Assembly (NCBI GenBank): GCA_946999045.1
Contig: CAMQBR010000010.1
Span: 1-63,708 of the forward strand
DNA from: an uncultured Prevotella sp.
GTDB taxonomy: Bacteria; Bacteroidota; Bacteroidia; Bacteroidales; Bacteroidaceae
Direction of reading: 5' to 3'
Length of the DNA: 63,708 nt
Of this stretch, positions 1-7,266 are shown piece after piece. Below the pieces are notes generated by a model, which was not told where the DNA came from, searched no databases, and was given only the letters and a program-made list of their open reading frames with translations. Numbering within the stretch: the stretch's first letter is position 1; each line of letters starts with the position of its first letter. The translations under genes were made by a program, and so were the position numbers.

Positions 1-115
1 AAATACGTTCCCTAATGGTGTAAAGGAGAGGAGAAATATGGTTATTCTTATTTTATAAAAATGAGCAGGTTGACTCTACGGATGTGTTCATTGATAAATA
101 AAAAACGAATATTTC

Positions 116-146
116 TTGCAGCTTTTCTTAAATAGTGCTATCTTTG
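116..146 (+). promoter_or_regulatory. Bacteroidetes-type promoter upstream of the acyl-CoA ligase
   Basis: TTG at 116-118 and TATCTTTG at 139-146 are separated by 20 bp, which fits the Bacteroidetes sigma-ABfr consensus (TTG / TAnnTTTG). The nearest downstream gene is the acyl-CoA ligase at 480, so the predicted leader of about 330 nt would contain the repeat at 193-405. No closer consensus was seen. Confidence 0.55.
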
Positions 147-192
147 TATAAAGTAAGCATTGTTTCAACAAAATTAAGTAAATAAGGTTGAG

Positions 193-405
193 AAGCTTGA
201 ACAATACAGCCCTGAAAGGGCAATATCATGGTACAAATTATGGGGAATAGTTTTAATTATTCGCCCCTTATAGGGGTAATAGTTTTGCAACAGAGCCATA
301 GCACACTTACATAGGGGTAAGCCCCCTACGCTATAAAATGTCGCCCTTTTAGGGCTTGACCTCAGCTCCATTTTATGTGTTCTATTATAAAAAATATTCA
401 AGCTT
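193..405. repeat. Intergenic repeat bounded by a 9-bp inverted repeat (copy 1)
   Basis: A 213-bp segment bounded by AAGCTTGAA (193-201) and its complement TTCAAGCTT (397-405). It contains two GCCCT-N-AGGGC palindromes at 209-221 and 343-355, plus short GCCCC/GGGGT inverted pairs in between. The part from 241 to 360 is clearly similar to 3451-3566, and the left palindrome with its flank recurs near 49833-49855. It has no coding potential I can support. Confidence 0.6.
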
Positions 406-479
406 GTTTTAAACATTATTAAACTTGTGATGTCTTCGGATCGCACTACTTTTATAATAAGAATATCAACAAAACTATT

Positions 480-2288
480 ATGCAAACAAGATGTCATCTT
501 TCGGTATTGATACACCAGTTAGCCAAGAAATATGGTACACGCGAAGCTATTACTTTCAGAAGTTTTGGTAGTCTGAAGTGGAGGACAATCTCGTGGAAAC
601 AGTTCTCCACACGTGTTATGCAGGTGTCAAATGCCTTGCTTCAACTGGGTGTGAAATCTCAAGAAAATATGGGCGTGTTTGCCCAAAATTGTATTCAGTA
701 TCTATATACTGATTTTGGCTCGTATGGTGTTAGGGCGGTTACTATTCCGTTTTATGCCACAAGCAGTGAACAACAAATACAATATATGGTGAATGATGCG
801 CAAATTCGCTTTCTCTTTGTTGGCGAGCAAGAGCAGTACAACAAGGCGCATCGTATATTCCCGCTTTGTCCTACGCTCGAACGTATTATTGTTTTTGACA
901 GTAGTGTGCACATTAGTGTACATGATCCGAATGCTATGTATTTTGAAGATTTTATTGCTTTAGGAGAAAATTTTCCACATCAAGTCGATTTGGAACAGCG
1001 TTGGAAGGATGCTAAAGATGATGACATTTGTAATATATTGTATACCAGTGGAACTACAGGCGACAGCAAGGGCGTAATTCTTACTTACGGTCAGTACTAT
1101 GCAGCGATGGTAGCTAATGATAAATGCGTGAAGTTGAGTGAGAAAGACCGTATTATGGACTTTCTTCCTATTACGCATATCTTTGAACGTGGCTGGTTGT
1201 ACTTGTGCTTAACTGAGGGTTGCCACATCATCATCAATACCTATCCAAAAGAAGTACAGCAGTCTATGTGCGAAATGCATCCTACTTGTATGTGTGCGGT
1301 TCCGCGCTTTTGGGAGAAAGTTTACGTTGCAGTAAAAGAAAGAATAGAGAAATCGAGCAGCATCCAACAAAAAATCTTTAAAAGGGCTTTGGCTGTAGGT
1401 AAAAAGTATAATATTGATTATCTGAGCAAGTGCAAGCGTCCGCCATTGGCATTGGCAATGGAATACAAAATGTACAACAAAACAGTGATGGCTATGGTAC
1501 GTAAGCAGTTGGGGTTGGAGCATCCTAATTTCTTCCCAACGGCAGGTGCATACGTATCGCCAGAGGTAGAAGAGTTTGTGCATTCAATAGGTATCTTTAT
1601 GGTGGTGGGTTATGGCTTAACTGAAAGTTTGGCTACTGTATCGTGCGACAGGCAAGATCAGCCTTATTCTATTGGATCAGTAGGCAGACCTATGGATTGC
1701 TTGCAAGTGAAGATAGGTGAGGAAAACGAAGTGTTGCTAAAAGGTCCTACCATTACGCCTGGCTATTATAAGCGTGATGACATTAATGCTAAGGCATTTG
1801 ATAAAGATGGTTTTTTTCATACGGGCGATGCTGGTTATCTGAAAGATGGCGAATTGTTCTTGACCGAACGCATTAAAGATCTTTTCAAAACGAGCAACGG
1901 CAAGTATGTTGCTCCGCAGATGATAGAATCGCTCATGTTGGTAGATAAGTATATTGATCAAGCTGTGGTAATAGCCGACCAGCGCAAGTTTGTCTCAGCT
2001 TTGATAGTTCCAGAGTTTCGTGTTTTGGAAGAATATGCTACCGAACATGGTATTGCTTATAATGGCAGAGAGGAACTTTGCAACAATGTGCAGATACAAA
2101 AAATGATGTTGGAGCGTATAGCAACCTTGCAACAATCACTGGCTCATTACGAGCAGGTAAAGCGTATTACGCTCATTCCGCATCATTTAACTATAGAGAA
2201 AGGTGAATTAACCAATACATTGAAGATAAGAAGAACTGCTATTAATAAAAATTATAAGACAGAGATAGATAAGATGTATCAGGCATGA
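480..2288 (+). CDS. Long-chain acyl-CoA synthetase / AMP-dependent ligase
   Basis: Protein of 602 residues of the ANL (acyl-CoA synthetase) superfamily. It is predicted to activate fatty acids to acyl-AMP and then acyl-CoA in the cytoplasm. The AMP-binding P-loop YTSGTTGDSKG is at 188-198, the YGLTES motif at 378-383, HTGD at 447-450, and the C-terminal lysine-containing segment NGKYVAPQ at about 473-480. The length matches long-chain members (about 600 residues). The ATG at 480 is the first in frame after the repeat-bearing leader. The stop overlaps the prfB start by four bases (ATGA), so the two are probably co-transcribed and translationally coupled. Substrate chain length cannot be read from the sequence. 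Function of the class is secure; the precise substrate is inference. Confidence 0.9.
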   Translation: MQTRCHLSVLIHQLAKKYGTREAITFRSFGSLKWRTISWKQFSTRVMQVSNALLQLGVKSQENMGVFAQNCIQYLYTDFGSYGVRAVTIPFYATSSEQQIQYMVNDAQIRFLFVGEQEQYNKAHRIFPLCPTLERIIVFDSSVHISVHDPNAMYFEDFIALGENFPHQVDLEQRWKDAKDDDICNILYTSGTTGDSKGVILTYGQYYAAMVANDKCVKLSEKDRIMDFLPITHIFERGWLYLCLTEGCHIIINTYPKEVQQSMCEMHPTCMCAVPRFWEKVYVAVKERIEKSSSIQQKIFKRALAVGKKYNIDYLSKCKRPPLALAMEYKMYNKTVMAMVRKQLGLEHPNFFPTAGAYVSPEVEEFVHSIGIFMVVGYGLTESLATVSCDRQDQPYSIGSVGRPMDCLQVKIGEENEVLLKGPTITPGYYKRDDINAKAFDKDGFFHTGDAGYLKDGELFLTERIKDLFKTSNGKYVAPQMIESLMLVDKYIDQAVVIADQRKFVSALIVPEFRVLEEYATEHGIAYNGREELCNNVQIQKMMLERIATLQQSLAHYEQVKRITLIPHHLTIEKGELTNTLKIRRTAINKNYKTEIDKMYQA

Positions 2289-3409
2289 TAACAAGCGATC
2301 AATTAAAGGATATAACTACACGAACCGATGCTTTGCATCGTTACTTAAATATTGATAAGAAGCAAATAGAGTTAGAAGAGGAACAACTGCGCACCCAAGC
2401 TCCCGACTTTTGGAACGACCCTAAGCGAGCACAGGCTCAGATGCAAAAGGTAAGGGGGATAGAAAAGTGGATTGTGGGTTATAAGCATGCACGCCAGTTG
2501 ACTGATGAATTACAATTGGCTTTTGAATTCTATCGTGATAATATGGTAACCGAAGGGGAGGTAGATGCCAATTATGCCAAGGCTTTGGCTGTTATAGAAG
2601 ATTTAGAGCTGAAGAATATGCTTCGTCAGAAAGAAGATCCTATGGACTGTGTCTTGAAGATAAACTCTGGAGCTGGTGGAACAGAGAGTCAAGATTGGGC
2701 TCAAATGCTGATGCGTATGTATATGCGCTGGGCTGATGCGCATGGATATAAAACGACAATTAGTGATATACAAGAGGGCGATGAGGCAGGTATCAAGAGT
2801 GTGACTATCAAGATAGAGGGGGGGGAATATGCATACGGCTATTTGAAGAGTGAGAATGGTGTGCATCGTTTGGTGAGAGTATCTCCCTTTAATGCACAAG
2901 GTAAGCGTATGACCAGCTTTGCTAGTGTGTTTGTATCGCCTTTGGTTGATGATACCATTGAGGTATTTGTTGATCCAGCTCGTGTATCATGGGATACTTT
3001 CCGTTCGAGCGGAGCTGGTGGACAAAATGTAAACAAGGTAGAATCGGGCGTTCGTTTGCGTTATCAATATCAAGATCCAGATACAGGAGAAGAGGAAGAA
3101 ATTTTGATTGAGAATACAGAAACACGTGATCAACCCAAAAACCGAGCTAAGGCTATGCAGCTGTTGAAGAGTCAGTTGTACGACCGCGCAATGAAAAAAC
3201 GACTGGAGGCGCAGGCTAAGATAGAAGCAGGAAAGAAGAAAATAGAGTGGGGTAGTCAGATACGTAGCTATGTATTTGATGACCGTCGCGTAAAAGATCA
3301 TCGTACTAATTACCAAACTTCCGATGTAGATGCTGTGATGGATGGCAAGATCGATGCTTTTATCAAGGCATATTTAATGGAGTTCCCAGTAACGGAGGAG
3401 GAGAGTTAA
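2285..3409 (+). CDS. prfB: Peptide chain release factor 2
   Basis: RF2 recognises UGA and UAA stop codons and triggers peptide release on the ribosome. The 374-residue protein has the UGA-recognition tripeptide SPF at 200-202 and the catalytic GGQ at 245-247. Most bacteria encode RF2 with a programmed +1 frameshift near codon 25 (CUU UGA). Here the matching position, after HRYL (residues 18-21), reads straight through as AAT ATT GAT with no in-frame stop. The gene is therefore decoded without the autoregulatory frameshift. It starts inside the stop of the acyl-CoA ligase (ATGA overlap). Identity is certain. Confidence 0.97.
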   Translation: MITSDQLKDITTRTDALHRYLNIDKKQIELEEEQLRTQAPDFWNDPKRAQAQMQKVRGIEKWIVGYKHARQLTDELQLAFEFYRDNMVTEGEVDANYAKALAVIEDLELKNMLRQKEDPMDCVLKINSGAGGTESQDWAQMLMRMYMRWADAHGYKTTISDIQEGDEAGIKSVTIKIEGGEYAYGYLKSENGVHRLVRVSPFNAQGKRMTSFASVFVSPLVDDTIEVFVDPARVSWDTFRSSGAGGQNVNKVESGVRLRYQYQDPDTGEEEEILIENTETRDQPKNRAKAMQLLKSQLYDRAMKKRLEAQAKIEAGKKKIEWGSQIRSYVFDDRRVKDHRTNYQTSDVDAVMDGKIDAFIKAYLMEFPVTEEES

Positions 3410-3450
3410 CATTCAAGTCCTGTAAAGGTGATATAAAAAATATTAAATAT

Positions 3451-3566
3451 TTGGGAATGTTAAATTATGCGCCCCTTATAGAGGCAATAGTCTTACAATT
3501 GAGCATATAGCACAATGATATAAAGGTAAGCACTTACGCTATGCTATGTTGCCTTTTTAGGACTTA
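3451..3566. repeat. Intergenic repeat, copy 2 (partial)
   Basis: Degenerate copy of the 241-360 part of the repeat at 193-405. Shared pieces include GCGCCCCTTATAG, the segment around 'agcatatagcacaatg', and the terminal GCCTTTTTAGGAC. It lacks the left GCCCTGAAAGGGC palindrome. It fills most of the 227-bp gap between prfB and the small membrane protein gene. Confidence 0.5.
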
Positions 3567-3636
3567 CTTTAGGAGTCAAGAAGAGTTACCTACCAATAAA
3601 TTCTAAAAGAAATAAACCTTTTAAATAAATACAACT

Positions 3637-3774
3637 ATGAGTGAAAAAAGTAAGATGCGCCGTGCAAAGCGCAAGGAAAGAGAAGAACAACATGCAAAGA
3701 ATGTGATAAAATGGCTTACCATTGCGTTAGTAGTATGTGCCGTAGTAGCCATTGTCATTGCAGTAAACTTTTAG
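3637..3774 (+). CDS. Small single-pass membrane protein (45 aa)
   Basis: A 45-codon reading frame starting ATGAGTGAAAAAAGT and ending TAG at 3772-3774. Residues 1-22 are highly basic and charged (K/R/E-rich: MRRAKRKEREEQ). Residues 26-44 form one hydrophobic helix (WLTIALVVCAVVAIVIAV). The positive N-terminal side predicts an N-in orientation. It sits 15 bp upstream of the CYTH gene and could be co-transcribed with it. The coding nature is supported by the strict charged-then-hydrophobic layout and the tight spacing to the next gene. I do not recognise a family, and no function is proposed. Confidence 0.6.
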   Translation: MSEKSKMRRAKRKEREEQHAKNVIKWLTIALVVCAVVAIVIAVNF

Positions 3775-3789
3775 AAACAACATCTATCA

Positions 3790-4290
3790 ATGAGCGGCCT
3801 TGAAATAGAAAGAAAGTTCTTGGTAAAGAAGGGTGGTAAGTTTAAGCAGGCTGCTTTCTCTTTCAGCCATATCCTACAAGGATATATACCCTGTGCCAAC
3901 GCTACAGTTAGAATACGTGTTCGTGATGATAAGGCTTATCTTACCATCAAAGGAAAATCTACGCATGGTGGCATGACTCGCTATGAGTTTGAAAAAGAAA
4001 TATCCTTAGATGAGGCTTCTCATCTGCTTCAATTATGTCAAGGAGGCTTAATAGATAAGCATCGCTATTTGGTAAAGAGTGGAGAACATACCTTTGAGGT
4101 AGATGAGTTTCATGGTGATAACGATGGACTTATTATGGCAGAGGTTGAATTAGGTAGTGAGAATGAACATTACACCACTCCCGATTTTATAGGAATGGAG
4201 GTTACGGGAGATGTAAGGTTTTATAATAAGTATATGCTTACGCATCCTTTCTCTTCTTGGAGAAACACTTTGCCAAAAGAATACCTATAA
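3790..4290 (+). CDS. CYTH domain protein (triphosphate tunnel metalloenzyme)
   Basis: 166 residues. The N-terminal EIERKFLV contains the ExExK signature (E5, E7, K9) that defines CYTH/TTM proteins, which fold as a beta-barrel tunnel binding a triphosphate and divalent metal. Alternating charged strands follow (TVRIRVRDDKAYLTIKG, around residues 39-55), as usual for the family. Bacterial single-domain members are often short-chain inorganic triphosphatases; some are class IV adenylate cyclases. The activity here cannot be decided from sequence. The last 53 bp overlap, tail to tail, the VanZ-like gene on the opposite strand. No further catalytic domain (e.g. CHAD) is attached. Confidence 0.88.
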   Translation: MSGLEIERKFLVKKGGKFKQAAFSFSHILQGYIPCANATVRIRVRDDKAYLTIKGKSTHGGMTRYEFEKEISLDEASHLLQLCQGGLIDKHRYLVKSGEHTFEVDEFHGDNDGLIMAEVELGSENEHYTTPDFIGMEVTGDVRFYNKYMLTHPFSSWRNTLPKEYL

Positions 4291-4642
4291 TTTGTGCCAA
4301 CACTATGCCAATAGCATCGGCTAAAAAGTCGTACCAATCACCACTTCTGTTGCCATTGGTACAGGTAGCTTGTACTATCTCTATTAGTCCCCCCATCAGT
4401 AGTGGAACAAAAATAGTAATTATATAAGAATGAGTGCAATTGATAGATTTGTGGTATCGATAATATTCAATGATAAGACACAAGGTTAATACTACGTAAA
4501 ATACAATGTGAGTCCATTTATCTATCATCGTTACCTCGCTTAGTGGCGTTTCTGGTATAGGTATTAAACATAGTATCCATATACCAGTTAATAAAATTAG
4601 TGAGATGGGGTAGTGCTTCAGTAAATGTATTATGTACGTCAT
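4238..4642 (-). CDS. VanZ-like membrane protein
   Basis: 134 residues with about four hydrophobic segments: residues 10-27, a middle pair around 47-60 and 75-90, and a C-terminal one near 108-125. The sequence DKWTHIVFYVVLT and the late D-W-x-D-x-x-x-D-x-x-G pattern (SGDWYDFLADAIGIVLA) are typical of VanZ-like/teicoplanin-resistance-associated proteins. In Bacteroidetes these are short integral membrane proteins of unknown role. Its own promoter lies immediately upstream at 4669-4699. The 3' end overlaps the CYTH gene by 53 bp in convergent orientation, so the two messages are antisense to each other there. A resistance function should not be assumed. Confidence 0.8.
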   Translation of the reverse strand: MTYIIHLLKHYPISLILLTGIWILCLIPIPETPLSEVTMIDKWTHIVFYVVLTLCLIIEYYRYHKSINCTHSYIITIFVPLLMGGLIEIVQATCTNGNRSGDWYDFLADAIGIVLAQIIGILLAKCFSKKRKDA

Positions 4643-4668
4643 TGTTGTATTGCTAAATAATCAACTGG

Positions 4669-4699
4669 CAAAGGTACAATATTTATATAGATGGGCAAA
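4669..4699 (-). promoter_or_regulatory. Promoter of the VanZ-like gene
   Basis: Read on the minus strand: TTTG (4699-4696), 19 bp, TACCTTTG (4676-4669), a full match to the Bacteroidetes TTTG / TAnnTTTG pattern. It lies 27 bp upstream of the ATG at 4642. Confidence 0.75.
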
Positions 4700-4736
4700 G
4701 AAACCTCTTAATAAATACTAATCATAAAGAATTATT

Positions 4737-5657
4737 ATGTCGTTCAAAGAGTTTTTCTATTTTAATAAATCCGATCGCAAAGCCTTGCTATTTCTGTTGA
4801 TAGTGGCAGTGGTAACTACGGCCTTGTTTTATTTATTGAGCGATAACGCAATAGCAACTATAGTAGATAGTTCTCGTGATACGGTTTATATAAAGGAACC
4901 TTTTGGTAAAGATGGTTCTGTGCAACAATCTGTTGCATATTATGCGGTAGAGGGCAAACAATTCAACCTTTTTCCTTTCGATCCTAATACAGCGGACAGT
5001 ACCCAGTTGCTACGCTTAGGCTTGCAGCCATGGCAGGTTCGTAACATTTATAAGTACCGTGCTGCAGGTGGGGTGTATCGTAAAGCAAGTGATTTTGCTA
5101 AACTATATGGACTTACATTAAAGCAATATAGAGCTTTAGAACCTTATATACATATAGCTGTTGATTTTCAATTGGCTGCAAATGTAGTGCATTCAGAACA
5201 ACATACATCCTTTGCACATACTGATACTGTAAGATATATTCATAAGTTGAAACCAACCGAACATGTGTTGCTTAATTCTTCTGATACCACTTTATTAAAA
5301 CGAGTTCCAGGTATAGGAAGCTATTTTGCTCGACAAATCGTTAATTATCGTCGCAGACTTGGGGGCTATTCGTCTGTTCATCAGTTATTAGAGATAGATG
5401 ATTTTCCAGAAGAAGCCTTGCATTACTTTACTTTGTCTTCTCAAGAAATAGAAAAAATAAATCAGTTGCCTATCAATAAGTTAACGCTTAATCAGTTAAA
5501 ACGACATCCGTATATGGGTTATTATCGTGCAAGAGCAATTGTTGATTATCGCCGTTTGAAGGGTCCTATTCATAGTTTAGATGATTTGCGTATGCTCCGT
5601 GATTTTCCTATAGAGGTTATTCAAAGGCTCAAGCCATACGTATCGTATGAGGAGTGA
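4737..5657 (+). CDS. Membrane-anchored helix-hairpin-helix protein (ComEA-like)
   Basis: 306 residues. A short cytoplasmic N-terminus is followed by one membrane helix (about residues 16-34) and a C-terminal region with three ComEA-type helix-hairpin-helix units. The first begins near FDPNTADSTQLLRLG (about 80-95), the second near LKRVPGIGSYFARQIVNYR (about 187-205), and the third near LKRHPYMGYYRARAIVDYR (about 255-273). HhH repeats of this kind bind DNA without sequence specificity. ComEA proteins do so outside the inner membrane during DNA uptake. In Bacteroidetes such proteins are widespread and their role is unproven. The gene stands alone on its strand between VanZ and the CobW GTPase. 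Confidence 0.85.
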   Translation: MSFKEFFYFNKSDRKALLFLLIVAVVTTALFYLLSDNAIATIVDSSRDTVYIKEPFGKDGSVQQSVAYYAVEGKQFNLFPFDPNTADSTQLLRLGLQPWQVRNIYKYRAAGGVYRKASDFAKLYGLTLKQYRALEPYIHIAVDFQLAANVVHSEQHTSFAHTDTVRYIHKLKPTEHVLLNSSDTTLLKRVPGIGSYFARQIVNYRRRLGGYSSVHQLLEIDDFPEEALHYFTLSSQEIEKINQLPINKLTLNQLKRHPYMGYYRARAIVDYRRLKGPIHSLDDLRMLRDFPIEVIQRLKPYVSYEE

Positions 5658-5817
5658 GGAGCTTGGACATTAAACTTTGAGCTTGAACTTTATGATTACT
5701 CTTTCTGTTGAGCAATGACGAATTGTAGGGACGAACGGATTGTACACCACAACAGCAAATAATAATAAGCAAATAAACTATCAACAAGAGAACTAGTAAA
5801 CTAATATCTCTATTCGC

Positions 5818-5847
5818 TTGTCAACTAAAAAAAAATCTCTATATTTG
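5818..5847 (+). promoter_or_regulatory. Promoter of the CobW-type GTPase gene
   Basis: TTG at 5818-5820 and TATATTTG at 5840-5847, with a 19-bp spacer. It lies 26 bp upstream of the ATG at 5874. Confidence 0.75.
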
Positions 5848-5873
5848 CAAAGACATATATAAATAACAAAAAG

Positions 5874-7082
5874 ATGAAAGTTATTAAAGAGACCCCCGTT
5901 CTACTGCTCACTGGTTATTTAGGAAGCGGTAAAACAACATTGGTTAATCGTATTTTATCAAATAAAAGAGGAATTAAATTTGCTGTTATCGTCAATGATA
6001 TTGGCGAAGTAAACATTGATGCCAGTTTGATAGAGCAAGGTGGCATTGTAGGACAAAAAGACGATAGCTTAGTAGCCTTACAAAATGGTTGTATCTGTTG
6101 TACTCTAAAAGTGGATTTGATAGAACAACTCAACGGCATTGTTAAGAGTAACAAGTTTGATTATATTGTAATTGAGGCAAGTGGTATTTGCGAGCCTGCT
6201 CCTATTGCTCAAACCCTTTGCGCTTATCCAGAGGTTTATCCTCACTTGGCAAAAAATGGTATTGCCAAACTTGATTCTATTGTAACAGTTGTGGATGTGT
6301 TGCGTATGCGCGATGAGTTTAATGTAGGTGATGCATTGTTAAAGAAAGATTTGGGAGATGATGACCTTGAGCGTTTGGTTATCGAACAAATAGAATTCTG
6401 CAACATTATTATATTAAATAAGGTGTCAGAGGTAAGTCCAGAGGAACTTTCTAAGGTCAAGAAGATTATCAGAGCTATCCAACCTAAAGCACAAATCATG
6501 GAGTGCGATTATGGAGATGTAGATTTGGATGCTATCTTGAACACTAATATGTTTGATTTTGAGAAAGTGGCAACATCAGCAAAATGGATTGCTGAAGTAG
6601 AAGGACATCATGATGATGAAGATGAACTCCATGAACATCATCACGAACATGAGCATCATTGCCATGACCACGAACATCATGAAATTGAGAATGAAGAGAG
6701 TGGAGAAGCATTAGAGTATAATATTCAGACATTTACATATTATCGTCGTCAGCCAATGGACCTCGGCTTGTTTGATGATTTCGTTGCTTGCCGTTGGCCA
6801 AAGAACCTTGTTCGTAGTAAGGGAATCTGCTATTTCAATGATGAGAAAGACAAGTGCTACATCTTTGAACAGGCAGGCAAACAGGTTTCTATGCGCGATG
6901 CTGGTCAATGGTATGCTACCATGCCTAAAGAGCAGTTAGAACGCTTTATAAAACAAAATCCTTCTATCCTTCGTGATTGGGATGAAAAGTATGGCGACAG
7001 AATGCAGAAGTTGGTATTCATTGGTCAGAATCTTGACAAAGAGACTATTACCAAAGAACTTGATGCTTGTTTAACAGACTAA
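5874..7082 (+). CDS. CobW/G3E-family GTPase, putative zinc metallochaperone
   Basis: 402 residues. The G3E GTPase domain has Walker A GYLGSGKTT at 14-22, the CxCC metal motif CICC at 73-76, the E-A-S-G-x-x-E-P switch near 101-108, and NKV at 182-184. A histidine-rich linker with 13 histidines lies between 245 and 269. The C-terminal CobW_C domain follows (from about 285). Family members (CobW, YjiA, ZNG1/ZigA) insert or deliver metals, often zinc, to client enzymes. The His cluster and CxCC suggest zinc or cobalt handling. The client is unknown; no Zur-like operator was identified. It has its own promoter. Confidence 0.88.
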   Translation: MKVIKETPVLLLTGYLGSGKTTLVNRILSNKRGIKFAVIVNDIGEVNIDASLIEQGGIVGQKDDSLVALQNGCICCTLKVDLIEQLNGIVKSNKFDYIVIEASGICEPAPIAQTLCAYPEVYPHLAKNGIAKLDSIVTVVDVLRMRDEFNVGDALLKKDLGDDDLERLVIEQIEFCNIIILNKVSEVSPEELSKVKKIIRAIQPKAQIMECDYGDVDLDAILNTNMFDFEKVATSAKWIAEVEGHHDDEDELHEHHHEHEHHCHDHEHHEIENEESGEALEYNIQTFTYYRRQPMDLGLFDDFVACRWPKNLVRSKGICYFNDEKDKCYIFEQAGKQVSMRDAGQWYATMPKEQLERFIKQNPSILRDWDEKYGDRMQKLVFIGQNLDKETITKELDACLTD

Positions 7083-7130
7083 GTGCTTTGAGCATTATAA
7101 TTAGTACCGTTGATGCTAATTAATCATAGC

Positions 7131-7164
7131 GATTGTAGGGACGGCATAGCCCATTCCTACAATC
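7131..7164. repeat. Hairpin downstream of the CobW-type gene
   Basis: Perfect 9-bp arms GATTGTAGG (7131-7139) and CCTACAATC (7156-7164) lie 49 bp after the GTPase stop. There is no following T-run, so it is not a standard intrinsic terminator. A half copy, ATTGTAGGGACG, occurs near 5722 upstream of the same gene, so it behaves like a dispersed repeat. Confidence 0.45.
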
Positions 7165-7266
7165 GTAAAATAAATATGTTAACTAACAACCTAATGTCCG
7201 ATAACTCATATAAACTCCCTCATAACTTCCGTAAACTCCCTTTATATAAACATATATAAAAACATC

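Noticed and set aside
4238..4642. Vancomycin/teicoplanin resistance role for the VanZ-like gene
   Set aside because: Only the membrane family resemblance is seen; no van genes or resistance context.
5874..7082. Calling the CobW-type protein a cobalamin-synthesis enzyme
   Set aside because: No cob genes nearby; the histidine-rich linker and CxCC fit a general metal chaperone at least as well.
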